DNA of 64,000 bases from assembly GCF_916618885.1 (NCBI RefSeq), contig NZ_CAKAKH010000001.1:1302001-1366000 (forward strand), read 5' to 3'. Below are positions 55,445 to 64,000 of the stretch, piece after piece (the stretch's first letter is position 1; each line of letters starts with the position of its first letter). The notes under the pieces are model-generated. The model was not told the DNA's origin. It made no database searches and saw only the letters and a program-made list of their open reading frames with translations. Position numbers and translations under genes: made by a program. Origin of the DNA: Marinilactibacillus sp. Marseille-P9653. Lineage in GTDB: Bacteria; Bacillota; Bacilli; Lactobacillales; Carnobacteriaceae_A.

Positions 55445-55879
55445 GTGTCAATTTTTGATGGAATGCGTATTAACGCAAGTGGGTTAACCCTTGAACGATT
55501 CAAGTTAGATACAATCTCAACAAACATCGCCAATGTAAATACAACAAGAACAGAAAATGGCGAAGGTCCTTACATAAAACAACAAGTAGAATTTGAAGAA
55601 AGTCTCAGAACACAAACATCTGGTTTCACTGGTGACGTGAATACAAGTAGCGCTGGTGTCCGAGTCACAGGTGTTACTGCAGACCAAGATAATATCAAGA
55701 TGGTATTCGAGCCAGAACATCCTGATGCGGATGAATTTGGTTATGTTGCCTATCCTAATGTGGACATGGCAGATGAAATGGTGGAAATGATGACGGCCAT
55801 GAGAACTTACGATGCTAATGTTACAGCTATGAATAACAATAAAGATTTACTGAAACGTGCACTAGAAATTGGAAAATAA
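55445..55879 (+). CDS. flgC: flagellar basal-body rod protein FlgC
   Basis: Proximal rod protein, 144 aa. The start chosen is GTG 55445 (MSIFDGMRINASGLTLERFK, the usual FlgC beginning), 6 bp after GGAG; the ATG at 55433 lies inside the ribosome binding site. STNIANVNTTRTENGEGPYI and the C-terminal MMTAMRTYDANVTAMNNNKD with LLKRALEIGK are typical. Confidence 0.94.
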   Translation: MSIFDGMRINASGLTLERFKLDTISTNIANVNTTRTENGEGPYIKQQVEFEESLRTQTSGFTGDVNTSSAGVRVTGVTADQDNIKMVFEPEHPDADEFGYVAYPNVDMADEMVEMMTAMRTYDANVTAMNNNKDLLKRALEIGK

Positions 55880-55909
55880 TAAATAATTCAGATTGAAAGG
55901 AAGCACAGA

Positions 55910-56233
55910 ATGTCAGGAATGAATGGAATTAATCAATTATACTCAAATGCATTAACTGAAATGAATGGAACAATAGGGACTAATCAAAAAGGGGGCGTGG
56001 TAAAAGGAGAAAACGATCCTTTTTCAAACGTCTTTTCTAATGCCTTACAATCCTTAGAAAATAAACAAGTTGAATCTACTCAAGCTGTAGAAGCACTCGT
56101 TGATGGAACAGCGGACGACTTGCATACAGTTATGATTAAAACAACGGAAGCACAGCTTTCTTTAGAAGTTGCTGTTCAATTTAGAAATAGAGCACTTGAA
56201 GCATATAACGAAATCAAAAATATGCAGTTCTAA
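55910..56233 (+). CDS. fliE: hook-basal body protein FliE
   Basis: A 107-aa adaptor between the MS ring and rod. Typical blocks are PFSNVFSNALQSLENKQVES, DLHTVMIKTTEAQLSLEVAV and FRNRALEAYNEIKNMQ at the end. AAAGGAA precedes the ATG. It lies in the standard flgB-flgC-fliE-fliF order. Confidence 0.93.
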   Translation: MSGMNGINQLYSNALTEMNGTIGTNQKGGVVKGENDPFSNVFSNALQSLENKQVESTQAVEALVDGTADDLHTVMIKTTEAQLSLEVAVQFRNRALEAYNEIKNMQF

Positions 56234-56269
56234 GTTAGAACCAGCAGCTGTTAAAGGGAGTATGCGTTT

Positions 56270-57889
56270 ATGGACAAGGTAAAAGATATATGGGGTAACT
56301 TAAAAAGTGGCTGGATGAACCTTGAAGCTGCAAAAAGAAAAAGACTGATCATGTTAATTGTAGTTGCAGTGATTGTGCTTGCTGGTGTTGCTTATATGTC
56401 TCAAAGAAAGCAATACACCGTTCTATTTTCGAATATGGAAGAAGCAGATGCGGGTGCGATTGTTGAGGATCTTGAGACACAAGGAATTCTCTATAAATTG
56501 GAGAACGGCGGAACGACGATTTTAATTGATGAAAAACAGGTCGATCAATATCGTATTGAAATCGCAACAAATGGCTTAATGCCTGAAAGTTCTACTGGAT
56601 TCGAAATTTTCGATGACACAAGTATGATGGCAACAGATCAAGACCGAGAGATCATGTACCAAAGAGCTGTAACAGGAGAGTTAGAACGATCTATTTCTTC
56701 ATTACAGCAAGTAGAAGCAGCTAAGGTGATGCTGTCGATACCTGAAGACAGTATCTTTCAAAATCCAGAATATAAGAGTGAAGCTTCTGCTTCTATTGTG
56801 CTTCAGACTAGAGGAGCAAATCAGTTAACGACTCAAAACATTCAAGGAATTGCATCCTTAGTTGCCGGTGCAGTTGACGGACTACCTGTAAGCAACATAC
56901 AGATTGTAGACTCAAACGGAAATCTATTAAGTGGATTCTTACAAGATGGAGAAAATGCGATTGGTGCTACAGATATTTCCAATCAGCAGCTCTCTGTACA
57001 AAAGAGCTATGAACAAGATCTTGAAAAACGAATCAATGAATTATTAGCGCCAGTTTATGGTCCTAATAATATTCGTGTAGTCGTCAATGCTTCAATGAAT
57101 TTTGATGCAGTTGAAGGTGAAACAGTCACTTATACTGCACCTATGGTTGATCCAAACAGTGAAGAAGCTCCGGACCGAGAAGGACTGATTAGAAGTCAGA
57201 CCGAGAACTATAATGGAGCTAGTGATATGCTGCGTGGACTAATAGAAGAAGGCGAACTGCCTGTAGCCGACGATGGCGAAACTGAGCAGAATACCTCTCT
57301 TGACCGCACAATTAACTACGAATTAGATCAGAACTCAGAACGTTATGTTAGAGCACCAGGTGTCATTGAAACCGTAGATGCTTCTATTATCATTAACCAG
57401 ACCGGTGACGCAGTCATTGCGCAGAATCAAATTGTTCCGATTGTCAGACGTGCTTTAGGACTAGACACTCAAGATAGTGCAATACGTGGAGACGTTACGG
57501 TAGAGTCAATGGCTTTTGCGGGTAATGAAGAGGTACCTACAATCAACACAGACATTATGGAAGAGATTATGATTTTCTTTAGAAGATACTGGCCATTCAT
57601 GATTGGAAGTATTGTACTGCTTGTGTTAGGCATTGCGATTTTATCTATTCTACGTAAAGGTCGAAAAGATGAATTTGATGAGTTTGAAGCAAGTTTCGAA
57701 CCTCAACCAATGGCTCCAACTCAACCGGCTCAACCACTTCCTGTTGAACCAGAACCAATCGATTTGAATATGGAACGTAAAAAACAACAGAATAAAGTCA
57801 TGAGTGATAAAGAAGATCTAGTAAGGGAAGAAGCGAAACAGAATCCTGAACTAGCTGCAGAATTAATGAAAATATGGTTAAAAGAATAG
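56270..57889 (+). CDS. fliF: flagellar MS-ring protein FliF
   Basis: A 539-aa membrane ring protein. TM1 lies near residues 24-43 (RLIMLIVVAVIVLAGVAYMS), followed by the ring-building motifs YTVLFSNMEEADAGAIVEDL and MYQRAVTGELERSISSLQQV, and a second span WPFMIGSIVLLVLGIAILSI near residues 435-455. The cytoplasmic FliG-binding tail ends with NPELAAELMKIWLKE. fliG starts 10 bp later. Confidence 0.96.
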   Translation: MDKVKDIWGNLKSGWMNLEAAKRKRLIMLIVVAVIVLAGVAYMSQRKQYTVLFSNMEEADAGAIVEDLETQGILYKLENGGTTILIDEKQVDQYRIEIATNGLMPESSTGFEIFDDTSMMATDQDREIMYQRAVTGELERSISSLQQVEAAKVMLSIPEDSIFQNPEYKSEASASIVLQTRGANQLTTQNIQGIASLVAGAVDGLPVSNIQIVDSNGNLLSGFLQDGENAIGATDISNQQLSVQKSYEQDLEKRINELLAPVYGPNNIRVVVNASMNFDAVEGETVTYTAPMVDPNSEEAPDREGLIRSQTENYNGASDMLRGLIEEGELPVADDGETEQNTSLDRTINYELDQNSERYVRAPGVIETVDASIIINQTGDAVIAQNQIVPIVRRALGLDTQDSAIRGDVTVESMAFAGNEEVPTINTDIMEEIMIFFRRYWPFMIGSIVLLVLGIAILSILRKGRKDEFDEFEASFEPQPMAPTQPAQPLPVEPEPIDLNMERKKQQNKVMSDKEDLVREEAKQNPELAAELMKIWLKE

Positions 57890-57899
57890 GAGGGGTAGA

Positions 57900-58931
57900 A
57901 TGACAGAGGTTATTGATGATAAGAAGACCGTTCAACTAGATGGAATTAAGAAAGCGGCTATTTTCATGATCGCTTTAGGCCCCGAGACATCTGCACAAAT
58001 TATGAAACAATTACCTGATGCTTATATTCAGAAAGTCAGTTATGAAATTGCCAATATTGATCACGTAAGTAGAGAAGATAGAGAAGCTATCGTAGATGAA
58101 TTTCTGGAAATGTCTCAAGCAAGAGAATATATACTTGATGGCGGTATTGATTACGCTAAAACTTTATTGAATAAAGCCCTGGGAACACAACGTGCCAAAG
58201 AAGTAATTGACATGCTGAACCAAATTCAATTAAGAGAGCGACCATTTAATATCGCTAGAAAAGCTGATCCTCAGCAACTGACGAATCTATTGTTAGGTGA
58301 ACAATCTCAGACAGTTGCTTTGATCCTTTGTTACATGCAACCAGATAAAGCCGCTCAAATTTTGGTTCAGTTTCCTCCAGAAAAGCAAACAGAAATTGCC
58401 GAACGAATCGGTACGATTAGTAATACCTCACCGGCTATTATTGAAAAGATTGAAAAAGTTATCGAGAGTAAGTTTTCTTCTTATGTTGAAAATGAAACAG
58501 AGAATGTAGGTGGCGTCAATACTTTGGTTGATATTTTGAACCAAGTTGGACGTACGACCGAGAAGACGATTGTAGCGGAACTAGAAGAAAGACAACCTTC
58601 TTTGGCCGAGGAAGTCAAAGCCAGCCTGTTCACATTCGAAGATATCGTTTCACTTCAAAAGAGCGATGTCCAAAAAGTATTACGAGAAGTCAATCAAGAC
58701 GATCTTATTCTTGCACTCAAAGGTGTTTCCGACGAGTTGCGTGACTTTATCTTTGATAATCTATCTGCTAGAGCAGTGGATACACTCAAAGAAGATATGC
58801 AGTTCCTTGGACCCGCAAGATTGTCTGCAGTCGAGGAAGCACAGCAGAAAATCGTTACCGTTATTCGTCGCTTAGACGAACAAGGGGAAGTTTACATCAT
58901 GAGGGGCGAACAAGATGCTATCGTCGAGTAG
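57900..58931 (+). CDS. fliG: flagellar motor switch protein FliG
   Basis: A 343-aa rotor protein contacting the stator. It has an N-terminal KKAAIFMIALGPETSAQIMK, the middle EHPQTVAL-type block GEQSQTVALILCYMQPDKAA, and the C-terminal torque helix region FIFDNLSARAVDTLKEDMQF. GGAGGGG precedes the ATG. Its 3' end overlaps fliH by 17 bp. Confidence 0.96.
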   Translation: MTEVIDDKKTVQLDGIKKAAIFMIALGPETSAQIMKQLPDAYIQKVSYEIANIDHVSREDREAIVDEFLEMSQAREYILDGGIDYAKTLLNKALGTQRAKEVIDMLNQIQLRERPFNIARKADPQQLTNLLLGEQSQTVALILCYMQPDKAAQILVQFPPEKQTEIAERIGTISNTSPAIIEKIEKVIESKFSSYVENETENVGGVNTLVDILNQVGRTTEKTIVAELEERQPSLAEEVKASLFTFEDIVSLQKSDVQKVLREVNQDDLILALKGVSDELRDFIFDNLSARAVDTLKEDMQFLGPARLSAVEEAQQKIVTVIRRLDEQGEVYIMRGEQDAIVE

Positions 58932-59679
58932 AATCATTAAATCTAAACATAATATACAACAAGCAGAAGACGCTTGGGTTATCGATACAGTCTTAACCGA
59001 TACTGATGAGTATACGGAAGAAGAATCAGATACCTCAGAAGAGACACAAGAAGTACTTTTAGAAAAAAAGAGAATCTTGAATCATGCCTACTCAAAAAAA
59101 GAAGAATTGCTTGAACAAGCTAAACAAGAAGCTGAAGCCATCAAGCAGCAAGCCTACCAAACAGCATTTCAGCAAGGTCAGGAAGCTGGTTATCAAGAAG
59201 GCTATACCTTGGGCATGAAAGAAGGGTTTGAACAAGGGAAGCGAGAAAGTGAAGCGTTGAAGCAAGAAGGTCGAGATTTGATTGTTCAGGCGCAACTTGA
59301 AGTCGAGCAATATAGTCAAGACAAAAAAGAAGAATTGCTGAAGTTAGCGGTTCATATGGCAGAAAAGATTGTTCATGAGCAAATCAATCATAACGATGAA
59401 GGGATTTTATCTCTGATTCATCCCATACTACATCAACTAGACCGTGAAGAAGATTTTATCTCTATCACGGTCAATCCGGCAGTGAGAAATCAGATTCAAG
59501 CGAATTTAGCGAGTTTGAAGAATCAGTATACTGGTGTGCGTTTCGCCGTACTGCAAGACAGTAGTATTGAACCAATAGGATGTATTGTCGAAAGTGCACA
59601 TAAAGTGATCGACTTGCAGATAACGGCTCAACTAGAATCTATGCTTAAAGAAATGAAAGAAACGGAGCGTAATGTTTGA
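58915..59679 (+). CDS. fliH: flagellar export regulator FliH
   Basis: A 254-aa regulator of the export ATPase. An acidic N-terminal part is followed by a coiled coil with FliH-type glycine repeats (QGQEAGYQEGYTLGMKEGFE, about residues 84-103) and the C-terminal FliI-binding domain (KLAVHMAEKIVHEQINHNDE). The start lies inside fliG, with GAGGGG upstream, and its stop overlaps the fliI start (TGATG), so fliGHI is tightly coupled. Confidence 0.93.
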   Translation: MLSSSRIIKSKHNIQQAEDAWVIDTVLTDTDEYTEEESDTSEETQEVLLEKKRILNHAYSKKEELLEQAKQEAEAIKQQAYQTAFQQGQEAGYQEGYTLGMKEGFEQGKRESEALKQEGRDLIVQAQLEVEQYSQDKKEELLKLAVHMAEKIVHEQINHNDEGILSLIHPILHQLDREEDFISITVNPAVRNQIQANLASLKNQYTGVRFAVLQDSSIEPIGCIVESAHKVIDLQITAQLESMLKEMKETERNV

Positions 59680-61004
59680 TGATCGATATCCCTTTCAAAC
59701 AGTATCATGAATCTATTGATAAAAACATGCACACCTTAAAGCAAGGTAAAGTGAGTCAGGTTATTGGTCTGATTATCAAAGTAGATGGACTGGATGCATT
59801 TATCGGTGAAGTCTGCGAGATTAATATCAAGTCTACAGACAAAATCGTTTTAAGCGAAGTCGTTGGATTTGTAGACGAAACGGTTCTATTAATGCCACTT
59901 GATGAACTTGAAGGTATCGGACCAGGCTGTCTCGTTCGACCAACCAGAAAAACACTTAAAGTAGAAGTGTCTGATGACATGCTAGGTACTACCCTAGATG
60001 GTTTGGGTCGTCCGCTAACAGAAGCACGATTAACCGAAGGTAAAATGTATCAGGTGAATCGATCTTCTCCAGATCCTTTTAAGCGTAAAAAAATCGAGAA
60101 TATTATGACCACTGGCGTTAAAGCAATAGATGGTTTGCTGACAGTTGGCGAAGGTCAGCGTATGGGGATCTTTGCAGGTTCTGGTGTTGGAAAGTCCACA
60201 CTCCTTGGGATGATGGCCAAGTATTCTGATGCGGATGTCATTGTTATTGGATTGATCGGTGAGCGTGGACGAGAGGTAATGGAATTTATTGAAAATGAAC
60301 TTGGTGAAGAAGGGTACGCCAAGTCCGTTGTTGTCTGTGCCACTTCTGATATGCCACCACTGGTTAGGTTAAAAGGCGCTTACGTGGCAACAGCAATTGC
60401 TGAATATTTCAGAGATCAAGGCAAGAAAGTCGTTTTGATGATGGACTCCGTTACTCGTGTAGCTATGGCTCAACGAGAGATTGGTTTGGCAACTGGCGAA
60501 CCCCCTACGAGTAAGGGGTATACACCTTCTGTGTTCACAACATTACCGAAACTGCTTGAACGAAGTGGAACGTCTCAAAATGGTTCTATAACAGCCTTCT
60601 ATACTGTTTTGGTTGAAGGGGACGATATGAACGAACCCATTGCCGATTCTGTACGAGGTATTCTTGATGGACATATCATTCTTTCAAGAAAAATCGCTTC
60701 AGAAAATCATTACCCGGCAATCGATATTCCAAATAGCTTAAGTCGTTTAATGAAAGAATTGGTTAGTCCAGAACAAGATGAATTAGCAGGGAAGTTGCGA
60801 GAAAACTTAACTCGCTATACAGATACTAAAGACTTAATCGATGTTGGAGCATATCAGAAAGGCTCAAACCCTTTAGTCGATCAAGCCGTTCGATTGAATA
60901 GACCGATAAAAGAATTTTTAAAGCAAAAGACAAAAGAGTCTTATACATTTGATGAAACATTATCTGAGCTAAATTCAGTATTCTCAGCTCACTCGATACG
61001 ATAA
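59679..61004 (+). CDS. fliI: flagellum-specific ATPase FliI
   Basis: A 441-aa F1-beta-like ATPase energising flagellar export. Walker A is GIFAGSGVGKSTLLGMMAK, Walker B VVLMMDSVTRVAMAQREIGL, and the family blocks GATGEPPTSKGYTPSVF-like TGEPPTSKGYTPSVFTTLPK and SRKIASENHYPAIDIPNSLS are present. The start is the ATG overlapping the fliH stop; a TTG one codon earlier is unnecessary. Confidence 0.97.
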   Translation: MIDIPFKQYHESIDKNMHTLKQGKVSQVIGLIIKVDGLDAFIGEVCEINIKSTDKIVLSEVVGFVDETVLLMPLDELEGIGPGCLVRPTRKTLKVEVSDDMLGTTLDGLGRPLTEARLTEGKMYQVNRSSPDPFKRKKIENIMTTGVKAIDGLLTVGEGQRMGIFAGSGVGKSTLLGMMAKYSDADVIVIGLIGERGREVMEFIENELGEEGYAKSVVVCATSDMPPLVRLKGAYVATAIAEYFRDQGKKVVLMMDSVTRVAMAQREIGLATGEPPTSKGYTPSVFTTLPKLLERSGTSQNGSITAFYTVLVEGDDMNEPIADSVRGILDGHIILSRKIASENHYPAIDIPNSLSRLMKELVSPEQDELAGKLRENLTRYTDTKDLIDVGAYQKGSNPLVDQAVRLNRPIKEFLKQKTKESYTFDETLSELNSVFSAHSIR

Positions 61005-61015
61005 GGAGAATGACT

Positions 61016-61471
61016 ATGCAAGCGTACCAATTTTCGATGAGTAAGATTTTAGACTGGCGTGAAGATCTAGAAGAAGCTGCACAAAAAGACGTTAAGTCTG
61101 TCGAAGTAAAATTGATGAAAGAACAGCAGCAGCTAGAAGCCTTACTAAGAGATAGTCGTAAAATTAAAAGTGACAATCTTTTCAAAACTGATATTGATTC
61201 TGTTAAAAGACATAGTTTATATAAAGATTTGTTGGATGATAAAATCATACAACAAAAAAATAGAATTCATCAAGTTGAAATAGAACTTGAAGCGGTCAGA
61301 GAGAAATTGAAATCAGCAAACAAAGATAAAAGAATGATGATCAAACTGGAAGAAAAAGAACGTCTCGTACATACAGAAGCCGAGAAAAAAGAAGAACAAA
61401 AACAATTGGACGAAATTTCCACTTTACAATTTGGTAGAAACCTCGCTCTTAATCCGAATTTAAGCATTTAA
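61016..61471 (+). CDS. fliJ: flagellar export chaperone FliJ
   Basis: A 151-aa antiparallel coiled-coil protein acting with FliI. It begins MQAYQFSMSKILDWREDLEE and is rich in heptad-like Lys/Glu/Leu throughout (QNRIHQVEIELEAVREKL-type). ATG 61016 is 7 bp after AAGGAG; the ATG at 61010 is too close. Placement after fliI confirms it. Confidence 0.9.
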   Translation: MQAYQFSMSKILDWREDLEEAAQKDVKSVEVKLMKEQQQLEALLRDSRKIKSDNLFKTDIDSVKRHSLYKDLLDDKIIQQKNRIHQVEIELEAVREKLKSANKDKRMMIKLEEKERLVHTEAEKKEEQKQLDEISTLQFGRNLALNPNLSI

Positions 61472-61518
61472 ATTCAGACAAATGGATTTAAGATTACCCA
61501 TTGAGAGGAGGTGAACTT

Positions 61519-63051
61519 ATGAACGGTCAAATTCAAGTTCAACCGATTCAAAACAGTGAATTGACCCAATCAAGTCAAATAGTTCAAGTTGATAGTCAAT
61601 TATTTGAATCCATGTTGAATCAGCAACAACCTAATAACCAACAGAATAGTGATGAAATATTAAGTGATCAGAAAACGGATAAAGAAGAGTCAACTTCTTC
61701 GGAAATCAAACAGTCTACTGATGAAGATACAGTTGAAGAAACTTCTGTAAATTTAGGACCTTTTGTTCTAGAAATGATCAGTCAAGAAACAGAAATCTTT
61801 ACTAAATTAGGTCTATCGACTGAAGAGGTAGACGCCACAATGAACAAAGTACTTAACGGTAACAAAGAATTGTCTCCAAAAGAGCAGAAAGTGATAGATG
61901 CATTAGTCAAACACTTGAAAACTCATGACACAGATGAACAAGCTCAGATTTTAAACTCAATCCGCGATAAGGATAGTGACTTAAAACTTCAAAATCCTGT
62001 TTTTTATCAGAAACAAGTTTTAGACAATAAACATGGAAATTCAGAAGTGCTTTTAGAACAAAGGGTGTCAGAGCAAGAACTTAAAGATCTAGAGAGATAC
62101 TTAAATCAGCTGAATAGAAATACCTTTAAAGTTTCTAAGCAATTGATTGAAAATCCTAAGTTGCTCCAAACAGAAATACCATCTGAAATATCTAAAGAGA
62201 TGCCTAAAGCTCAGTCGGTCTTAAACGATCATTCTACTTTCACTTTAGAAAAGGTACTTCCAAATCTAAACTCTGAAACGATGGTAAAAGAAAATTCATT
62301 ATCACAGATTACTCAACTAGTCGAGCAATTAGGTGAAACTGAAGTAGTTAAACCAGTGATGGATCAGTTCGATAGATCTGAATTTTCTATTGAAACAAGT
62401 ACAGAGAGTATTAATGCAACAAATAAACCTGTACCTAATTTACGTCCCGTATTTAATACGTTAATGAATAATATCGATGAACCTGAATCATCTCTTGAAA
62501 CAAAAGCAACAGTTGTCGAAACAATGAATCACTCTATTTCATACTCGCGCCTAGTACCTGAACCACTTGATGCGACTAATACAACTAAACCGGTGATCGA
62601 GAAGAAAGAACTGGACGTTATTAAAAGCATGGTAACAGAAAAGATTCAAAATCCTGGAAAATCTGAAACCCTCAAATCTACAATCATACTAACTCCGGAA
62701 ACGCTTGGAAAAGTCACTGTTGAGATCGAAATGGTCGATAATAAGTTGGTAGGTCGATTGATTGTTGCAACAAGTGAAGCTAAATTGTTAGTTGAACAGC
62801 AATTGAAATCTCAAACGCTAATCCAACCTGGTCAAGCGGTGCAATTAGATAAAGTAGAAGTATCCGTAATGCCCGTCCAAAATGCGTTTGACGCAGCTTT
62901 CAATTTCTCAGATCAACAACAAAGTTCTCATTTTGCCCAACCCATGAAAAACAAAAAAGGGTATACAGCTAAAGAGGAACAGGAATTAGAAGGAACAGAA
63001 ATATTAGATTCAGAACGAAATGGTTCAGGTCGACTTAACGTAATGGCCTAA
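61519..63051 (+). CDS. fliK: flagellar hook-length control protein FliK
   Basis: A 510-aa molecular ruler that also switches export specificity. The N-terminal 350 residues are low-complexity, Gln/Ser/Thr/Glu-rich and poorly conserved, as is normal. The C-terminal domain has the Flg_hook signature: LKSTIILTPETLGKVTVEIE, NKLVGRLIVATSEAKLLVEQ. ATG 61519 is 8 bp after AGGAGGTG; the ATG at 61501 precedes that site. Confidence 0.9.
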   Translation: MNGQIQVQPIQNSELTQSSQIVQVDSQLFESMLNQQQPNNQQNSDEILSDQKTDKEESTSSEIKQSTDEDTVEETSVNLGPFVLEMISQETEIFTKLGLSTEEVDATMNKVLNGNKELSPKEQKVIDALVKHLKTHDTDEQAQILNSIRDKDSDLKLQNPVFYQKQVLDNKHGNSEVLLEQRVSEQELKDLERYLNQLNRNTFKVSKQLIENPKLLQTEIPSEISKEMPKAQSVLNDHSTFTLEKVLPNLNSETMVKENSLSQITQLVEQLGETEVVKPVMDQFDRSEFSIETSTESINATNKPVPNLRPVFNTLMNNIDEPESSLETKATVVETMNHSISYSRLVPEPLDATNTTKPVIEKKELDVIKSMVTEKIQNPGKSETLKSTIILTPETLGKVTVEIEMVDNKLVGRLIVATSEAKLLVEQQLKSQTLIQPGQAVQLDKVEVSVMPVQNAFDAAFNFSDQQQSSHFAQPMKNKKGYTAKEEQELEGTEILDSERNGSGRLNVMA

Positions 63052-63073
63052 CATATAGAAAGGAGCGAAAAAT

Positions 63074-63502
63074 ATGATCGTCCCTCCTCAAATGACGATT
63101 GGTTCACTGAACCAGATTACACCAGAAGCTGATACGAAACAGAACTCAGATTTAGATATGGAACAATTTTTAATGATTATCTCTAAAGCGATGAGTATGC
63201 CTTCACTTGACGGCGGTAGCGGCGGCGGTGGTGGCAACGAAACAGACTATATAGGACAGATGGTCCAGTTTGGTATGTTGAACCAGATGCAAGAACTCAC
63301 CGAAACAATGCAAACAACGATGTTGATGACCCAGCAGCAGCAAGCTTTAAGTATGGTTGGGAAAGAAGTGACACTAAAAACGGATGCAGACCAGCTTGTA
63401 TCTGGAGCAGTCGAAAAAGTTCGATTTGATAATGGTTATGCAACCATTCAAGTCAATGGTGCACAGTATTCACTCAATAGTATCATCGAAGTAGGCGCTT
63501 AA
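63074..63502 (+). CDS. flgD: hook assembly scaffold protein FlgD
   Basis: A 142-aa hook-cap protein. The N-terminal FlgD block DLDMEQFLMIISKAMSMPSL is followed by a Gly/Ser run (GGSGGGGG), then DYIGQMVQFGMLNQMQELTE and LSMVGKEVTLKTDADQLVSG. It lacks the long C-terminal Ig-like domain of enteric FlgD, as is common in Bacillus relatives. The Gly-rich insertion in the first helix region is unusual. Confidence 0.9.
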   Translation: MIVPPQMTIGSLNQITPEADTKQNSDLDMEQFLMIISKAMSMPSLDGGSGGGGGNETDYIGQMVQFGMLNQMQELTETMQTTMLMTQQQQALSMVGKEVTLKTDADQLVSGAVEKVRFDNGYATIQVNGAQYSLNSIIEVGA

Positions 63503-63503
63503 G

Positions 63504-63899
63504 ATGATTGAAAAGTTACCGAAGCATTCTATTCAAAATAATTTTAATGAAAATAAATTGAGTCATAAAACGCAACCAATTAATCGACAATTTGAGACAT
63601 TTATAGAAGATGCTTTGAAAAAGGTTGACGGAGAAACTCGAGTATCCTTTTCCAATCATGCTCAGAAACGACTAGATCAACATGGTTTCACTTTGAACGA
63701 ACAAGATATGACTAGACTGGATGAAGCCGTTCAAACTTTAGCCGATAAAGGTTCCAAACAGTCACTGATTTTATATGATGATATGGCACTCATTGCAAGT
63801 ATTCAAAACCGTAAAGTCATAACAGCATTAAAGTCGAATGAAATGAACGAAGTGACCAATATAGATAGCGCCATCCAAGTTAAGAAAGAGAAGATATAG
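63504..63899 (+). CDS. TIGR02530-type flagellar operon protein
   Basis: A 131-aa protein with the family block SNHAQKRLDQHGFTLNEQDM, RLDEAVQTLADKGSKQSLIL and DDMALIASIQNRKVITALKS. This small protein is found between flgD and flgE in many Firmicutes; its exact role is unknown, but it is needed for or linked to hook assembly by position. It begins one base after the flgD stop, with GAAG-like sequence only, so translation is coupled. Confidence 0.8.
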   Translation: MIEKLPKHSIQNNFNENKLSHKTQPINRQFETFIEDALKKVDGETRVSFSNHAQKRLDQHGFTLNEQDMTRLDEAVQTLADKGSKQSLILYDDMALIASIQNRKVITALKSNEMNEVTNIDSAIQVKKEKI

Positions 63900-63990
63900 T
63901 AGCTGGACTGAAAAGAGGCTGCGCTCCATTGACCGACTGATATGGAGACTTCTGACAGACACATAATCAAAATAAAAACACAAGAAACAA

Positions 63991-64000
63991 TAGGAGGAAT
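63991..64000 (+). promoter_or_regulatory. ribosome binding site of the next gene (probably flgE)
   Basis: TAGGAGGAAT ends the window; AGGAGG at 63992-63997 is a perfect Shine-Dalgarno sequence. The next gene after flgD and TIGR02530 in related clusters is the hook gene flgE, but its coding sequence is outside the window. Bases 63900-63990 hold no gene. Confidence 0.6.

Noticed and set aside
60826-61248. Open frame of 140 codons on the minus strand across fliI and fliJ
   Set aside because: Antisense to two clear genes, with no start signal or motif.

Overview
The window reads as chromosomal DNA of a motile, low-GC Gram-positive bacterium. The AT-rich codon use, strong AGGAGG ribosome binding sites, AraR/XylR-type operators, cre-like sites, SigD-type flagellar promoters, FliY in the flagellar switch and the DUF624 and DUF6171 genes all point to Firmicutes. 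The mixture of lactic-acid-bacterium-like sugar genes with a full flagellar locus suggests a motile Lactobacillales member of the Carnobacteriaceae type (Marinilactibacillus/Alkalibacterium/Carnobacterium-like). That placement is an inference from gene content; no rRNA is present to confirm it.

Layout. (1) 1-2.5 kb: the end of xylB and all of xylA, with a promoter and XylR-type operator between them. (2) 2.6-25.8 kb: a large pentose/arabinan catabolic island. It holds an MFS permease, an intracellular GH51 arabinofuranosidase, two ABC sugar importers (binding protein plus two permeases each, no ATPase), DUF624 and other small membrane proteins, two GH43 enzymes (one membrane-anchored endo-arabinanase type), a second GH51, DUF6171, the regulator AraR, araD-araA-an FGGY ribulokinase, a small acidic protein, and a GH127 beta-L-arabinofuranosidase followed by the 3' remnant of another glycosidase gene. 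Twelve AraR-like boxes (core GTACGTAC) and four cre-like sites tie five transcription starts into one regulon. (3) 25.8-32.7 kb: housekeeping genes - a pentapeptide-repeat protein, a SNF2/SWIM helicase, a small PH/GRAM-like protein, miaA and hflX. (4) 32.9-64 kb: a motility and chemotaxis supercluster: MCP pseudogene, MCP, cheW, cheD, cheB, cheR, cheA, cheC, cheY, cheW, fliM, fliY, flgM, flgN, flgK, flgL, four tandem flagellin genes, flaG, fliD, a fliT-like gene, fliS, a 537-bp non-coding gap, then flgB, flgC, fliE, fliF, fliG, fliH, fliI, fliJ, fliK, flgD and a TIGR02530-type gene. A ribosome binding site at the very end probably serves flgE beyond the window.

How it works together. Arabinan and arabinosides outside the cell are probably cut by the anchored GH43 enzyme, bound by the two lipoproteins, imported with a shared (unlinked, MsmX-type) ATPase, trimmed inside by GH43, GH51 and GH127 enzymes, and passed via AraA, the FGGY kinase and AraD into the pentose phosphate pathway; XylA/XylB do the same for xylose. 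AraR and catabolite repression gate the island. In the motility cluster, six SigD-type promoters (before the MCP, flgM and each of the four flagellins) plus FlgM indicate a SigD/FlgM checkpoint. Each flagellin gene is its own transcription unit with a SigD promoter, a short leader hairpin and a terminator.

All positions were counted by hand from the sequence; family names rest on recognised motifs, not on database searches.
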